Positions 33,461-44,318 of a DNA stretch of 64,000 nt are shown piece after piece (the stretch's first letter is position 1; each line of letters starts with the position of its first letter). The notes below the pieces were generated by a model, which was given only the letters and a program-made list of their open reading frames with translations, ran no database searches and was not told the origin of the DNA. Source of the stretch: Arthrinium phaeospermum (lineage: Eukaryota; Ascomycota; Sordariomycetes; Amphisphaeriales; Apiosporaceae). A program made the translations under genes and the position numbers. The DNA lies in NCBI GenBank assembly GCA_006503535.1, contig QYRS01000008.1, forward strand, positions 620,001 through 684,000, read 5' to 3'.

Positions 33461-35161
33461 TTAGAATCGTCGCAAACAACGCGTAAAACCGGTCTTTTCT
33501 GTTACATCGCATGCAGGCAGTCTGCCGATAAGCCTCCAGTTGCGAGCCTTTTTTGCTGCCTCGAAAAAGGCTCTTTTGCGTGCTCTAACGCGCTTCTCTT
33601 GAGCCTGTTCCAGTACGCGTTGAGCCTTTGCCTCGTCTGATTCGATTCTCTTTTTGACCATATTCCGGCCCTCCTCCACCGTCAAAACACCTCCAGACTG
33701 TATTTGATAGTTCTTATTCGCTCGGCGAGACTTAGATATACGCTCGGCCAGTTATGTGCGGCCGAGGTCTCGCTTCACTTAAAGGAGTTCGGTAGCGGCA
33801 GTAAAGGAACCCTTCATAAACTTCGAAAGGGCAATAGCGAGGTCTAGAGGTAAGTCGGCGCCAGATTCGATGAGCGAATCGCGGATGCGGTTGGCAGTTC
33901 GATTGAATTGGCGTACGGTGCTTGGTGTTGCTTCTGTTGATGATGGACCTGGTGATGGGGGGGGGTTTGGAGTCTTTGGTTGACGGGCGGCGACCTCATT
34001 CAATACCGGCGTTGGATTGAAAGGATATATACCGGTCTTCTTAAACGCGGAGATAATCGTACTAAATTTAAAGGTTCTAATACGTACATCCTCGATTATA
34101 TCGAGGAATTCCAGCTTGGAGATATTGGTACACCCATCACGAACCAACTGGTCCAGGGCCTTCGCGTGCCAGTGTTTGTACGGCTGGAAACAAACAACGT
34201 CAAGTGGTTGGAGTAGGTGAGTTAGATGTGGTGGAAGGCCGAAGGGGATAATACCATGGTCATCGCAGTACTATATAAACTGCCGTGTGTGGTGCGAGCC
34301 ATAGCCGTCAAGGATCAACAACCTCTTGCTGCTAACTTAGGTCTTTCGGGAGTGCCGATCGAAGTGTTGCAGCCATTCCAGGCTAATCTCATCGTTGGAA
34401 TACCCGGTCTCGCAAGGGCGTAGGCAAGTATCGGGGTGCAGCTTGCGATCGTACCAGTTGGAGGAGTGCATCAAACCAGCCAACAGAAGGAACCCTGGAA
34501 TGACCTCACCACCAGCAGAGATTGACTTAATTACCGTAACAGACTCGCGGTTCTCCGGAAGGCCAAAGTAATGAGCGCGTTTACGTTTGGTAACGATGAG
34601 GTGGTCTTTGCCAACGCCGATACGGAAGCCGGTCTCATCCATATTCCAGATATCGGCTGGATGGAGACCGTTTACTTCCAGAACGTAACCGAGCTGCTCG
34701 AAATATCCCCGAATAGCCTCTATATTCTCTGCGTATTGCCGGTTCTGGTCGAGTTGTTTCTGGGTATGTTGGAAGTAGCCGTGTCTCTTTAGGAATCTGG
34801 TGGTCCAGTGCTTGCCAACGCAGGGAGGGTAGTCGGAATCGTCATCGGAATCGGTGGATGAGCCGCGCTCGCGAAGGATCGTATTGGCGGCATCCTCAAC
34901 GAATTCTCGCCGTACCGATAAGTTAATTCGATCGAGCCGGTCAATATAATAGCAAATCGCAGCTTCCTCTGCATCGGTGAGCAAAGAGTGAGTAGGTGAG
35001 TGGCCTTGACGAGGTTGAGCTCCATGGATACGGCTGGAGAGCGTCTGCCGCGGGACCCGGTAGTTCAACGCCAACTCCGAGATGTTGTTCAATTCTGCTC
35101 CAGAATAGAAGCCTGTAGCCTCCTGGAGCCGAATCTCGTCAGAAAACGCGAAATTCGCCAT
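33461..35161 (-). pseudogene. pogo/Fot1 transposase with four in-frame stop codons
   Basis: One frame of 567 codons runs from the ATG at 35161 to the stop at 33461. It is interrupted at 34337-34339 (TAA), 34271-34273 (TAG), 33779-33781 (TAA) and 33752-33754 (TAA). No frameshift is needed. The N-terminus holds a psq/CENP-B-type helix-turn-helix (YRVPRQTLSSRIHG) and a second DNA-binding module (KHWTTRFLKRHGY). The DDE catalytic positions are recognisable: WNMDETGF, ILDGYGSHH and LLQPLDV. The C-terminus (GGVLTVEEGRNM) is the conserved fungal pogo tail. Every stop could come from a Gln codon by a single C-to-T change. Catalytic residues remain, so inactivation looks fairly recent. Confidence 0.88.
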
Positions 35162-35207
35162 ATTTGATTGATATAACGCGTTGTTGATGATAAAATGATG
35201 ATGTTGT

Positions 35208-35302
35208 TGCTCGTTTAGATGGTCTGCTCGTTCAGATGGGGAGCACCAACTTTAGTTGGTGAGCCCAAGCGAGTCCTAAGTAAAGTGGGGGCGTGGCACG
35301 GG
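35208..35302. repeat. Right terminal inverted repeat of pogo element
   Basis: Inverted partner of 33343-33433. On the minus strand it begins CCCGTGCCACGC next to the TA duplication and contains the palindrome ACCAAC-TAAA-GTTGGT. Spacing differs from the left copy by a few bases. Confidence 0.85.
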
Positions 35303-35618
35303 TATGTAATGCATCTATTCAATGAAAAGGAGCTTGGACCCCACCTCGACTTCGCTCACCTTAAGCTTTCTATCGATAACGGAATTTTGTCGGAACCTGA
35401 AAAGAGGGTGCCCCACGGAGGGGAGAGCCCTGCTTACCGGATTGGCTGGGTTCTTTTTTACCGATACACCAAAAACGAAAGTGAATCCCGCGAACTTTTT
35501 CTCGCTGGACCCGTTGACGATTTGTTCCTGCAGCATCACTCCCACCCCAAAGATACCTCAGAACCCATCGACAACTACCCGCAGGATTTAATCTCTTTGC
35601 GTGCCCATATCATCAAAA
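35303..35618. other. RPL22 proximal promoter, truncated upstream by the transposon
   Basis: Just over 300 bp separate the transposon end from the RPL22 ATG. Any native promoter element beyond this has been moved about 2 kb away. No defined site was recognised. Confidence 0.5.
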
Positions 35619-36161
35619 ATGGCTCCTCAAGCAGTATGTATAACATGAAGCAACGCTTTGCTGTTGGCCCAGTCTCCCTGGCGATCCTCCAGCGAGATCA
35701 TGGCGTGAAACAGTAGGCTAAGTTCATTTTCTCCGACAGTCCAAGAAGGCCGGCAAGGGCAAGGCCACCACCAAGAAGTTCATCATCAACGCTCAGCAGC
35801 CCGCTAGCGACAAGATCTTCGACACCGCCGCCTTCGAGAAGTTCCTCCAGGACAAGATCAAGGTCGATGGCCGCGTCGGCAACCTCGGCGACAACGTCGT
35901 CATCAAGCAGGCTGGCGAGGGCAAGATCGAGATCATCGCCCACAACGAGCTGTCTGGTCGCTACCTCAAGTACCTGTAGGTTGCGCGCTCGACGAATCAT
36001 TTGCTGCGCATTCGCTAATTTGCTTTCCCCACAGGACCAAGAAGTTCCTCAAGAAGATGCAGCTCCGTGACTGGCTCCGCGTCGTCTCGACCTCCAAGGG
36101 CGTTTACGAGCTCAAGTTCTTCAACGTCGTTAACGACGAGGCTGATGAGGATGAGGATTAA
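35619..36161 (+). CDS. RPL22: 60S ribosomal protein L22 (eL22)
   Basis: Three exons (35619-35633, 35740-35975, 36035-36161) encode 125 residues. The first exon has only five codons (MAPQA), a layout common in ribosomal protein genes. Introns are 106 and 59 bp with GTATGT and GTAGGT donors. The product begins with a Lys/Gly-rich basic segment, then [12 protein letters not shown], the [16 protein letters not shown] core, the [16 protein letters not shown] segment across intron 2, and ends with the acidic tail DEADEDED. All are features of eL22, a structural protein of the large ribosomal subunit. The small first exon hides the start from simple frame scanning. Confidence 0.95.
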
Positions 36162-36394
36162 ACGATTCATGAATGATCTCTGGGTATTTTGACGGGTAGC
36201 ACGCCACGGCGTATGGATTCTGCATGGTATAGGGTTCGGAAAAGTTCAGCACTTGGAGCCATGTCCCTCTTGGGATTATACCACCGGCTCCATCTATCTT
36301 CAGGCTCGAGAAATTGATCTATCTTTCTCAAACACATGCACCGGGTTCTATTTACGATGTGATTGCTCTCTATTCTATGTCTAACAACAAGTGA

Positions 36395-37497
36395 TTATGC
36401 CGGGAGCGTTCTCATTACACCTTCGAACGCAACAAGTGCCATGGCATTTGCTGGGAATGCCCTCAAAAAGCAGGGCACAAAACCTCGCCAATATCCTTTC
36501 CAGCCAGCCTCTCTGTACACCGTCTTCGCAGCGTCTGCCCATGTCCTGAACTTAGGTGTCCCGTCGTTCAGCTGACCTCCCATGGGATCCGTCATGATCC
36601 TCTGCTTAACAACATCGCTTGGATAACTTGTCAGCCAGAATATCTGGGCGCTCAAGCCTCCGGCCCAAAAGTTGATGGACGGGGCGCTGAGTGAGGTTCG
36701 TTCTCTCAATTGCCGTGAAAAGATATCGTACGAACCCCACCAGAAGAAGAAAAATGACCGAAACAGCAATGTCGCAAACAAGCCTTTATAGACTGCGCGA
36801 ATGCCATGAGCGCTATAGATTTTGCGCAAGCAGTCGATTGGCCCCGAGTACAATCGTTCCGTCTTCTTGGCCGAGTACTGGATCTGCAGACGTGCCTTGA
36901 CGTGTTCGACGGGCGCGGCAATGAAGGACACAGTGGCGCCTGCCATAATACCAGCTACACCGTGGCCGAAAGTAGGCAGATGTACCGCGGCGTGCGAAGT
37001 CGATGCGGCCGCGTTCACCGTGGCGGCGTCAGGGTGCCGGGAGGACGGGGGCGGGCGCACAAACACATGTTCGGCGAGCAGGCGGCGGTACACGGTCAGC
37101 GAGCCGAGCATGACGGAGTCCATGAACATCCATCCCACAAGGGGCGGCGTCGCGCCCTTGTAGAGCCCGCGCACGCCTTCATTGCGGAGCGTCTGGGCAA
37201 CGCATTGGAGTGGCCCGCTGAAGCGTGTCGAGTCGGTAGTCTGCAGGCGAACCTTGATGGTATCGAAGGGGTGGCCGACTGGTGGTCAAACAACCAAAAC
37301 ATTAGTCAGGCTATCTGCGCGCATATGTCATGCCATGTACCCAAGACATGTCGAAACATTCTCTCTGCTGTGAATTGGGCGTTACACGTACCGGATAGCT
37401 TAGCAATCCCGGAAAAGACGCCAGCAACGAAGCCTTTGTAGTTCTTGTTGTTTGGTTTGCTGGCCTCGGCCGGTTTCTGCTTCAGCGCGGCCGCCAT
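36395..37497 (-). CDS. Mitochondrial carrier family (SLC25) transporter
   Basis: Exons 37392-37497 and 36395-37278 are joined over a 113-bp intron (donor GTACGT, acceptor CCAG) and encode 329 residues. Three carrier repeats each bear a P-x-[DE]-x-x-[KR]-like signature: GHPFDTIKVRLQ (split from exon 1 at the Val), APVEHVKARLQIQ, and YPSDVVKQRIM. Matching KG or RG motifs close each repeat (GLYKGAT, AVYKGLF, GYWRGFVP). The first signature resembles the carnitine/acylcarnitine and Ymc1-like subgroup, but substrate cannot be fixed. The protein would lie in the mitochondrial inner membrane with six helices. Residues about 130-150 form an Ala/Ser/Pro-rich loop. The 3' end converges on RPL22 with 233 bp between them. 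Confidence 0.9.
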
Positions 37498-37827
37498 TGG
37501 TCTTCTACATTGAGGGTGAGGAAGGAAAGAACAGAAACCCCAGAGAGCCCCTGCAGATTACGGGTGAGAGCGAGAGCTACGTAATTGAAAATTATCCATT
37601 ATCGCGAATCCGAAGTCGGGTCAAGCGCGTGTGCCTAATGGGGGTTATGCAACTAAGCCGCTGATACCCCCCCAGATGAACTCATCACTTCGAGCTGGTC
37701 CCTCCTTCAAGTACTCCAGTGAGATTCCCACTTTCTTCCCGGGTACTTCCATATACCATACTCCACTCAATTAGGTACACGCTATAACCCTGCTATATAT
37801 TAGCTATCGAATACTACATACTCAGGT
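37498..37827. other. Divergent intergenic region (carrier / kinase gene)
   Basis: A short bidirectional promoter region. It is AT-rich near 37790-37827 before the kinase start. No specific element recognised. Confidence 0.45.
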
Positions 37828-40800
37828 ATGTCCTCCAGCACCTACTCTGATTTGTGCAAAAACATATACAAGCAACTATTACACAAATTGGAAAGACGCG
37901 AGGAAGAAACCCTGAGGTTTGCTGTTTGCGGCACTGCTGCGGGAGTCCTGCATCATGACAGCCTCGTGCAACTGTTCAGCTCACTAGCATCAGCACCGGG
38001 TGAGCGCAGTGCAGAGGCCGAATTTGGCATCTCCAGTCACGATTTTGCCTCCCGGATCGAGGACAGAAAACTGCACGAGTTCCTGGCTATTCTGATCTTT
38101 GCCAGCTGCGATGTCGATGCTGCGCGAAAGTTCACGGCCAAGCTGGTGGTGACAGGTGACTGGCCTCGGCGTGATCGAAGAGGACGAGTGCTGGGGTCGC
38201 TGCCCGCAGACCGGGGCGACTGCGAAGAGCTCTTCGGCGACGTCGCAACCGCGGACCAGTTCCTCAAGAATCAGGCCTATTTTTGCACGGTAGTCTTGCT
38301 CGAGAAAGAGCAGAACATATACGAAAAACATGATGGCCGTCGCTTTCCTTATCTCGAAGAGACGCCGCTATCCGAAGGGGCCTTCGGTAAAGTCTTCGCT
38401 GTCAAGATTGCAAGAGGCCACTTCGTGAACTCTCGCGAGGGTATGGTCAACGACAAGCCCAGGTCGATGGCCCGCAAAGATTATCTTTTGCGTCCCGACT
38501 TCGAGGCCTCCGATGAAGCAAATGTGATGAAAATCATCTTGGGAAGTTCAGCTCGTGGTCACCCCAATATCTTGGAGAACCTGGGAAGCCTCGAAGTGGG
38601 AGACACCTACAGTCTATTCATGCCCCTCGCCATTTGCGACTTGAAGGAATACATGATGAAGATCAATCCGCACAGCCCAACAACATCGACTGCGAAAGCG
38701 AACCTGATCCGAAGTGCCGAAGGTCTGGCCGAAGGACTAGCCTACCTGCACAACGATATTCGGACCGCTGATCTCCAACATGTTGTCTGCTACCATATGG
38801 ACCTGAAACCTGCAAACATCCTGGTCTTTCGCGAGAACATTGACGGGGAAGACCGTGACATTTGGAAGTTGAGCGACTTCGGTATGTCGCGCGTGAAAAT
38901 CAAGCATGATGATCGCGGCGACGGGCCTGAGCGGATGTTTGACAGGCGCTTCGTACGCCGAAAGCCAGCAGACGTGTCGGTATCTGCCACCATAAATCGA
39001 CGCGGTGAGGGTACCTACCTTGCGCCCGAATCCACCATGGCCAAGAAGCGGATGAGAACCGAAAGTGACGTTTGGTAAGCGATTCTTGCTTTCTTCCCCT
39101 ATTCTCAAATGCCGCCTCGGTAGTAGTCGCTGTTTGGTCTCCATAAACCCTGGGTCAATGCCTCTGATTCGTGTGTTGTCACTGGAACGTTACGTAGAGA
39201 CACCATTTTCTAACTCGCAGGGTTTACAAAGGTCTTTGGGCTGCATCGTCAGTATCATCTTTACGTACCTTGACGCAGGCTATGACGGCGTCACAGATTT
39301 CTCGACGGCCCGTGAAGAGCAGAAAGCTGCTAAAGATATGGACCGGTTCTTCTGCTCGTCAACCAGTTTCTCCCGCACTCAAACAAACCCGGCAGTCAAG
39401 AAATGGCATTCAAAGCTGATACGACAAGCGTACACCAGGAGTGCGAAAGAAGGTGATGTGTTCAAGGGGGTACTCGAATATCTGGATAAGTCGGTCCTGG
39501 TTGTTGACCAGGGAGAACGCCGTAATGCCTCTTCGGCAAAGGACGTCGCTTCGAAACTCAAGTATGCATATGATCACTTAAGAACTCTGAGAAGCTCGCC
39601 TACAGACGACTCGGAGGTTGGTGACATAACCCAGCAATACGTGCAGACCCCCAGGTCCAGGTTGAGACCATTTGTCAATTACTTCAGGTAGGCCTTGGTT
39701 CTATACCTGAAGCTGCCTAGGCTAACCAAAACATCAACCAAAGCAGACCGAGTCCCCAGAATCCCATGCAGGATTACCAGATACAACAATGGACAATACC
39801 GACATTTCGGGCCTTTAAAGGATGTGCTGTCTCGCGTGACGGCACACTCGTCGCATACTATACCGACACTATGATTGCATTGTTCACATCAGAGTCCTTA
39901 TCACATACAGGCACAGCTGATCTAGATCCCTCTGGAGCCGAATATCTTCTCGAAGACAAGGAATGCTTCTGGCAGTGCATCAGCTTGACGTCAAGATATC
40001 TGATCGCATCGACTACAAAGCCAAACTTTGATGTAAGTGGGCACTGCCAGTCTATATTCTCGAGTACACTCAATGTTCTCGGGCATATTCTAACTTATTC
40101 ACTGTTGCAGTGTTACGTCTTTGACTTAAAGCGTGGGCTGTCAGTCGATGTCAGCCTCGATCACTTCAACCGCGTTTCGCTGCCTCTCCCAGAAATACAG
40201 AAGGTCGCTATATCAGACAGCAGCAAATGGCTTGCTTGCATAGTGAGGCATGAAGAAGGGGAGAGAGAGCCTGGTTGTCTTTTTTACAGCGATATACCAA
40301 TGCTGGTTGATTTTGCAAGGCGGCGGTGAGTTGTCAACGCAAAACATCCCATGTCCTCTCTCTTTTCTAAAAGAGTTAGACTGATCTTGAGTAATAGACG
40401 TGAATCGGCTTCCGACACTGCTTCGAGCGGAGCGGACTCCTCTAATGAAGAGCCGTGGCGATCCGTTCCCCTGCATTTTCCAGCGGCAGATGTGACACAC
40501 CTGTCCTTCTCGAATCAGAATGAGGTATATGTGGTAATACAGCCAGAGCTTACAGTCAAGACTCGGGAGCACAAGATTCCGGTCCTATGTTTCTCGCCCG
40601 AGAAGAGAACACTTGGCACACTTGTCATACAGTCACAGGTAATTATTCAGCAACACCGGTGTCACAGTCATACTTACATCTTCCAGGGTCTCGATAGTGG
40701 CACCGTCAGATTGTTCACCACTTTCTCCCCACTTCATATAGAGGACACCTGTGCCATTATCACGCGCGAGAAACACCTGCATATCCGAAGCGTTCGCCTT

Positions 40801-41103
40801 GATGACGGCTCTCGTGATGTGCAGACGATGGTAAAGGGCTATCGCTTAGTGAAGGTGCTCACAAGCTGGCAGGATGACAAGATCTTTGCCCTTGGGACAC
40901 AATCCGCAAACAACAAGATGATACTCATGGAGTTTGGCATTCCTCGTCCAGATGAAGACGTCGAGGTTGCAACCCTCACCCCGCTAAACGGTCTCTCATA
41001 CGGCGAAGAGTTCGCAGCCACCCTGTCAAGCCAGACTGAGGAGAGATACATGATCATCTCTACGTTGCGCGGCACGATCTATAAAGTAGTTCTTCCTAGT
41101 TGA
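37828..41103 (+). CDS. Ser/Thr protein kinase with propeller-like C-terminal region
   Basis: Six exons (37828-39074, 39232-39687, 39747-40032, 40111-40325, 40398-40638, 40687-41103) sum to 2862 nt, 953 residues. Phases match at all five introns. Residues about 1-170 are a helical region of a type seen in Pezizomycotina kinases. The kinase domain starts near 181 with LSEGAFGKVFAVKI (Gly loop and Lys). It has YHMDLKPANIL near 322 (HMD in place of HRD), SDFGMSR near 351, GTYLAPE near 399, and DVWSLGCI across intron 1. Catalytic residues are intact, so activity is likely. The last 400 residues contain repeated beta-strand phrases ending in dipeptides such as LFTT, VYVV and IYKVV, suggesting a WD40-like propeller without clear WD motifs. 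Target and pathway are unknown. Confidence 0.8.
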
Positions 41104-41151
41104 ATAACAGCGAAAAGCTCTTCCAAACAGTCAATCATATCGGCAATTCCT

Positions 41152-42724
41152 TCAATTCGACGCCGGCATTACCCGATTTGTCAAGCGGCGTGTCATACTT
41201 GCGAAGGGCGTTTGTACCCAGTCGGCAGTGATACGAACCTTGGGCGCAAGTGACTCGAATAGTGCCCCGTCCCTCTTCAGCAGCCAGTAATAAAACAGCA
41301 TCGTGATGGAGGTCAGAACTGCCGATGTAACGACATAAATCCAGACCATAGACGTTCCGACAAGACGCTGGGTATCCCCATCATAGTCGAAAAAGTTCAT
41401 CCCAAAGATGGACTTTGGATTGCACTCAGCTCAGGTCGCCATACGCGACAGGGGGAGGGGCTCGAAACTTACAGCTACAAATGAGGACGGGAGGTAGAGA
41501 AGAGTCAAAGCTGTGATAAACACGGCTGACTTGTTCAGCTGGATCATGTTGCCGTTTTGTATCTTGGCTTCGACTTGGTCTCGGAACGACAAGGTATCGG
41601 AGAGCAACTGGGCCACGGATTGAGCGCGACGCTGCAGATACTCGGCGGAACGAGAGTAGGCTTGACAGTGACGCTTATGATTCCGCAACTCGGTGCCAAG
41701 ATTGACGGTCTGTTGGGATGGGTTCGGGCCCGACAGGTCGATAAGCCACCCTTTCAGCTCATCCAACAGCTCGCACTTGTGCTCCATGATCACTGGTACC
41801 TGAAGGAAGCGGTTCTGGAGGTTGATGATAGTACTCAAGGTGTCGTAGCCTAACCGCAATGGCTCGTCAATGAATGTCGCAAAAGTACTGTTCGCCTGTG
41901 GTTTCCTGATTAGAGCCGTCTCGTATGACATTCTCGCAACCTACCTTTGGAAGAAACATCTTCTCTTGTGCGGCAATATACTGTCTCCATGCCGGGAGAT
42001 GAGTGGAGAGCAAGAGGCTGTGAAGCCAAAAGGGGTTGGTCAAGGCCGCTTGTGAATGGTCTCGAAGATGTGCTAGAAGTCGTTCCTGCATTTGCGACCT
42101 CGGCATCGGACTAAGTAGGATATAGAGGCTCTGCGAAGTGGAAGTGTCATATCGATGATACAGCCCACTCTGCCTCAGCACCCACTTTCCGTCCGAAGCC
42201 TTGAATTCGGGGTATTTCAAGGTGTACAGCACCTCTGGTAAGTTCTCAGCACGCGTACGGCTCGAGCTGACAAATGCAACATCGCGGGTACTGACCATGA
42301 TACGAGCCTTGCGTAGTCGTTGTAAAAGGCACGCCAAAGACCTCTTCCAGCTCGAGATTCCGGGTGTAGAAACACGACGGCAGCTCCGAGAAGGAAGGAC
42401 TGATTCCGTGTTTCTTCACAATGAAGTCCAGCATGGGCTCTGTTATTTGCAGCGGTCTCCACGAGTTGCGTTGACATATCGAACTGTTTTCCGCACATGA
42501 GATTAGGACTGGTTGTGGTAGCAAGGGATGGAAAACCCCTACATGACGCGACACGCATATCGTTGGTGCGATGCATCCTCCAGATAGTTGGCCAAGTCCT
42601 CCAAGTCCTTGGACTCGTGAGAGCGTGCCGCACTCAGACCGCCCGAACTGGTGATGGGCACATCGTGGATCCTGACAGGTTCGGCAATCTTCTCGACGAA
42701 GCTTTCCACATCTAGTGCGCCCAT
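41152..42724 (-). CDS. CorA-like membrane protein with GMN motif
   Basis: Five exons (42543-42724, 42296-42483, 41945-42234, 41473-41895, 41152-41412) encode 447 residues. Introns are 59, 61, 49 and 60 bp. The joints read CRVISICQ, SYHEVLYT, LPKANST and VASIFGMN, each restoring continuous sequence. A long N-terminal cytosolic domain leads to helix 1 (SAVFITALTLLYLPSSFVA), then FGMNFF with the GMN signature of CorA metal-ion channels. Helix 2 follows (VWIYVVTSAVLTSITMLFYYW). The fungal CorA-like group is very diverse and ion selectivity is unproven. Intron 2 uses a less common GTCAGT donor. Read without splicing, the gene looks frameshifted. It converges with the kinase gene, 48 bp apart. Confidence 0.8.
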
Positions 42725-43113
42725 GATGCCCGAGTGGTCCTTATTTGGAATCTAGATGTCTAGAAGGAGTTGTATCAAGTAGGGCGGATAGAGTAAGTAA
42801 AATAACTATAGGGCGCAACGGCGTACTATTCGGAATTTATGTATACCTCTGGCAAAACGCCAACGCCGACCAAAACCCGTTTCTATGTTCTATATGCGAC
42901 CAGGTCGAATGGAATCAAGCTGACAGAAGAAAAAGAAACAGTTTCAACCCCCCCGGTCATTCGGCTCAGCTCCCTAGGCGTATTTGCAAACTCCCCCAAA
43001 ATGTACAAACTGGCAAGACAACAACCCCCCCAAATGTACCCAATGGCTGACCGCTGCGCCTCCCCTGCGCCTACGCTAACCGGCATCCCGCCCTCTCACT
43101 TTTCCAGTCGTGA
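42725..43113. other. Intergenic (CorA-like promoter / small-protein 3' flank)
   Basis: No gene is supported. Runs of C (for example near 42948-42953 and 43024-43029) occur in the strand upstream of the CorA-like gene. Confidence 0.4.
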
Positions 43114-43612
43114 TCAATCCTCTCTGGCGCCACTACATGCGACATGGTCAGCCATCACGCCGGGAATGCCGAGCCTCATTGCCGCCAGCAATAGTCTCTT
43201 GAAGCTAAGAGGGGAAGCGTTGTGCACTTACTCGATATCTTCCTGCAATTGGGGGAGTTGAGCAAAGTCAGCCGCAGAAGATCGAATTATGCCTTATCTA
43301 CATGTATGTAGGCAAGTATGTAGGCTCGGCCGAGGCAGACTTACTTCTTTGACTTCCGCGGGTGCGGTAAAGGACCATTGGTCTTCCTTCATCTGCAGCC
43401 ATTCTGGAGTCAGCATGCACGAACGCAAGAAACGTAATAAATAAGTGCTTGTCGTTCAAAGGGAATGAATGCCTCGTACGTACCCTGATCTTGAAATCTG
43501 TGTGGCCAGGGAAGAGTTTCTCTAGCAACTTCTGAAGGCTCTCCTTGGTGAGATAGCGGGTGGTCGCATTCTGCGTTACGGGCTTGGCGGGTTGTGCCTG
43601 CTTGTCTGTCAT
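43114..43612 (-). CDS. Predicted 68-residue protein from four small exons, function unknown
   Basis: Exons 43484-43612, 43345-43392, 43232-43242 (11 nt) and 43114-43132 give 207 nt in frame. Donors are GTACGT, GTAAGT and GTAAGT, with YAG acceptors. The product starts MTDKQAQPAKP, continues RYLTKESLQKLLEKLFPGHTDF, then KIRMKEDQWSFTAPAEVKEE and ends in a short acidic tail. It is small, soluble and without a signal peptide or known motif. I do not recognise it. The central stretch looks like a conserved fold rather than random translation, and all splice sites are consensus-like, which supports a real gene. An alternative is a longer first exon reading through intron 1, but that gives an unlikely tail. 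Confidence 0.5.
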
Positions 43613-44318
43613 CGGCACATGAAATACAATAGGTAAGTACTTAGTGTATTTTATATATAACGTTATGAAGCAAATAAAGTCTGGTAGAAAGAGATATATT
43701 GATGTTCTAAGTGAAGAGTGTTCACAATCACTGACTTCCAACCACGTTGCGCGACTCTCTTATGGGAGCAAATGAGGCAGCCGCTTCAGGCAGAAAAGAA
43801 ACACCAAGACTCAGGTGACCTGTGACTCCATCTCCATTCTACATGATAAACCGACCCTGCGGAATTGGGACCGCCGGGTTGCCAATAGTTCGCGCAGGCT
43901 GTACCTCTGGGCAACGAAGCGAAAGCGTCATCGGGTGTGGTCGCACCTGCCTGTACGGGCGGTTCAGCTGGGCCGCTGCGAGGGCTGCGCACCGCGTCGT
44001 GATTGGCCTTCGGCTGCAGCCAAAAACGGTACCGAGCCCATCTTGCATCCAGCCCGTTGGACTTGTTTCGGTAAGCCAGCCGCTTTCAGCAAGGGGCCTC
44101 GAAACATATCATTACCTAGAGAGAATGAGGCTGGCCGTGGTCATGCTGCTGTTCCCGCCCAATTGGTGTACGAACGGGGCCATCTCAATTCCTACACCAT
44201 CCGTTTATGCCTAGGTGTATTTCACTGCTCCGGCCTCCGTCGAATCGCAGTTCTTTCTTCCCTGCATAGACTTCGATTCGACATTGTCGCACCAGGACTA
44301 ACTAACTAGACAATAAGC
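43613..44318. other. Divergent intergenic region (small protein / permease)
   Basis: Two promoters, no gene. Open frames on the plus strand upstream of the permease start have no recognisable features. Confidence 0.45.

Larger units (their letters stand above)
33343..35302 (-). mobile_element. pogo/Fot1-type (Tc1-mariner superfamily) DNA transposon, degenerate
   Basis: A 1.96-kb element flanked by TA at 33341-33342 and 35303-35304, the target duplication expected for this superfamily. Its ends form imperfect inverted repeats of about 90 bp. They share CGTGC-ACGC, GACTCGCT-GGGCTCACC and two copies of a CT-AACGAGCA motif. Inside is one minus-strand transposase frame (33461-35161) with nonsense codons. 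The element sits between the divergent aldehyde dehydrogenase and RPL22 genes, with its right end 316 bp from the RPL22 start codon. It cannot encode a full transposase, so it could move only if supplied in trans. Confidence 0.9.

Noticed and set aside
34300..34360. Frameshift in the transposase
   Set aside because: Checking codon phase showed the pieces on both sides are in the same frame; the break is a stop codon, not an indel.
42230..42560. CorA-like gene as a frameshifted pseudogene
   Set aside because: Two introns with acceptable splice sites restore one frame and family-like sequence.
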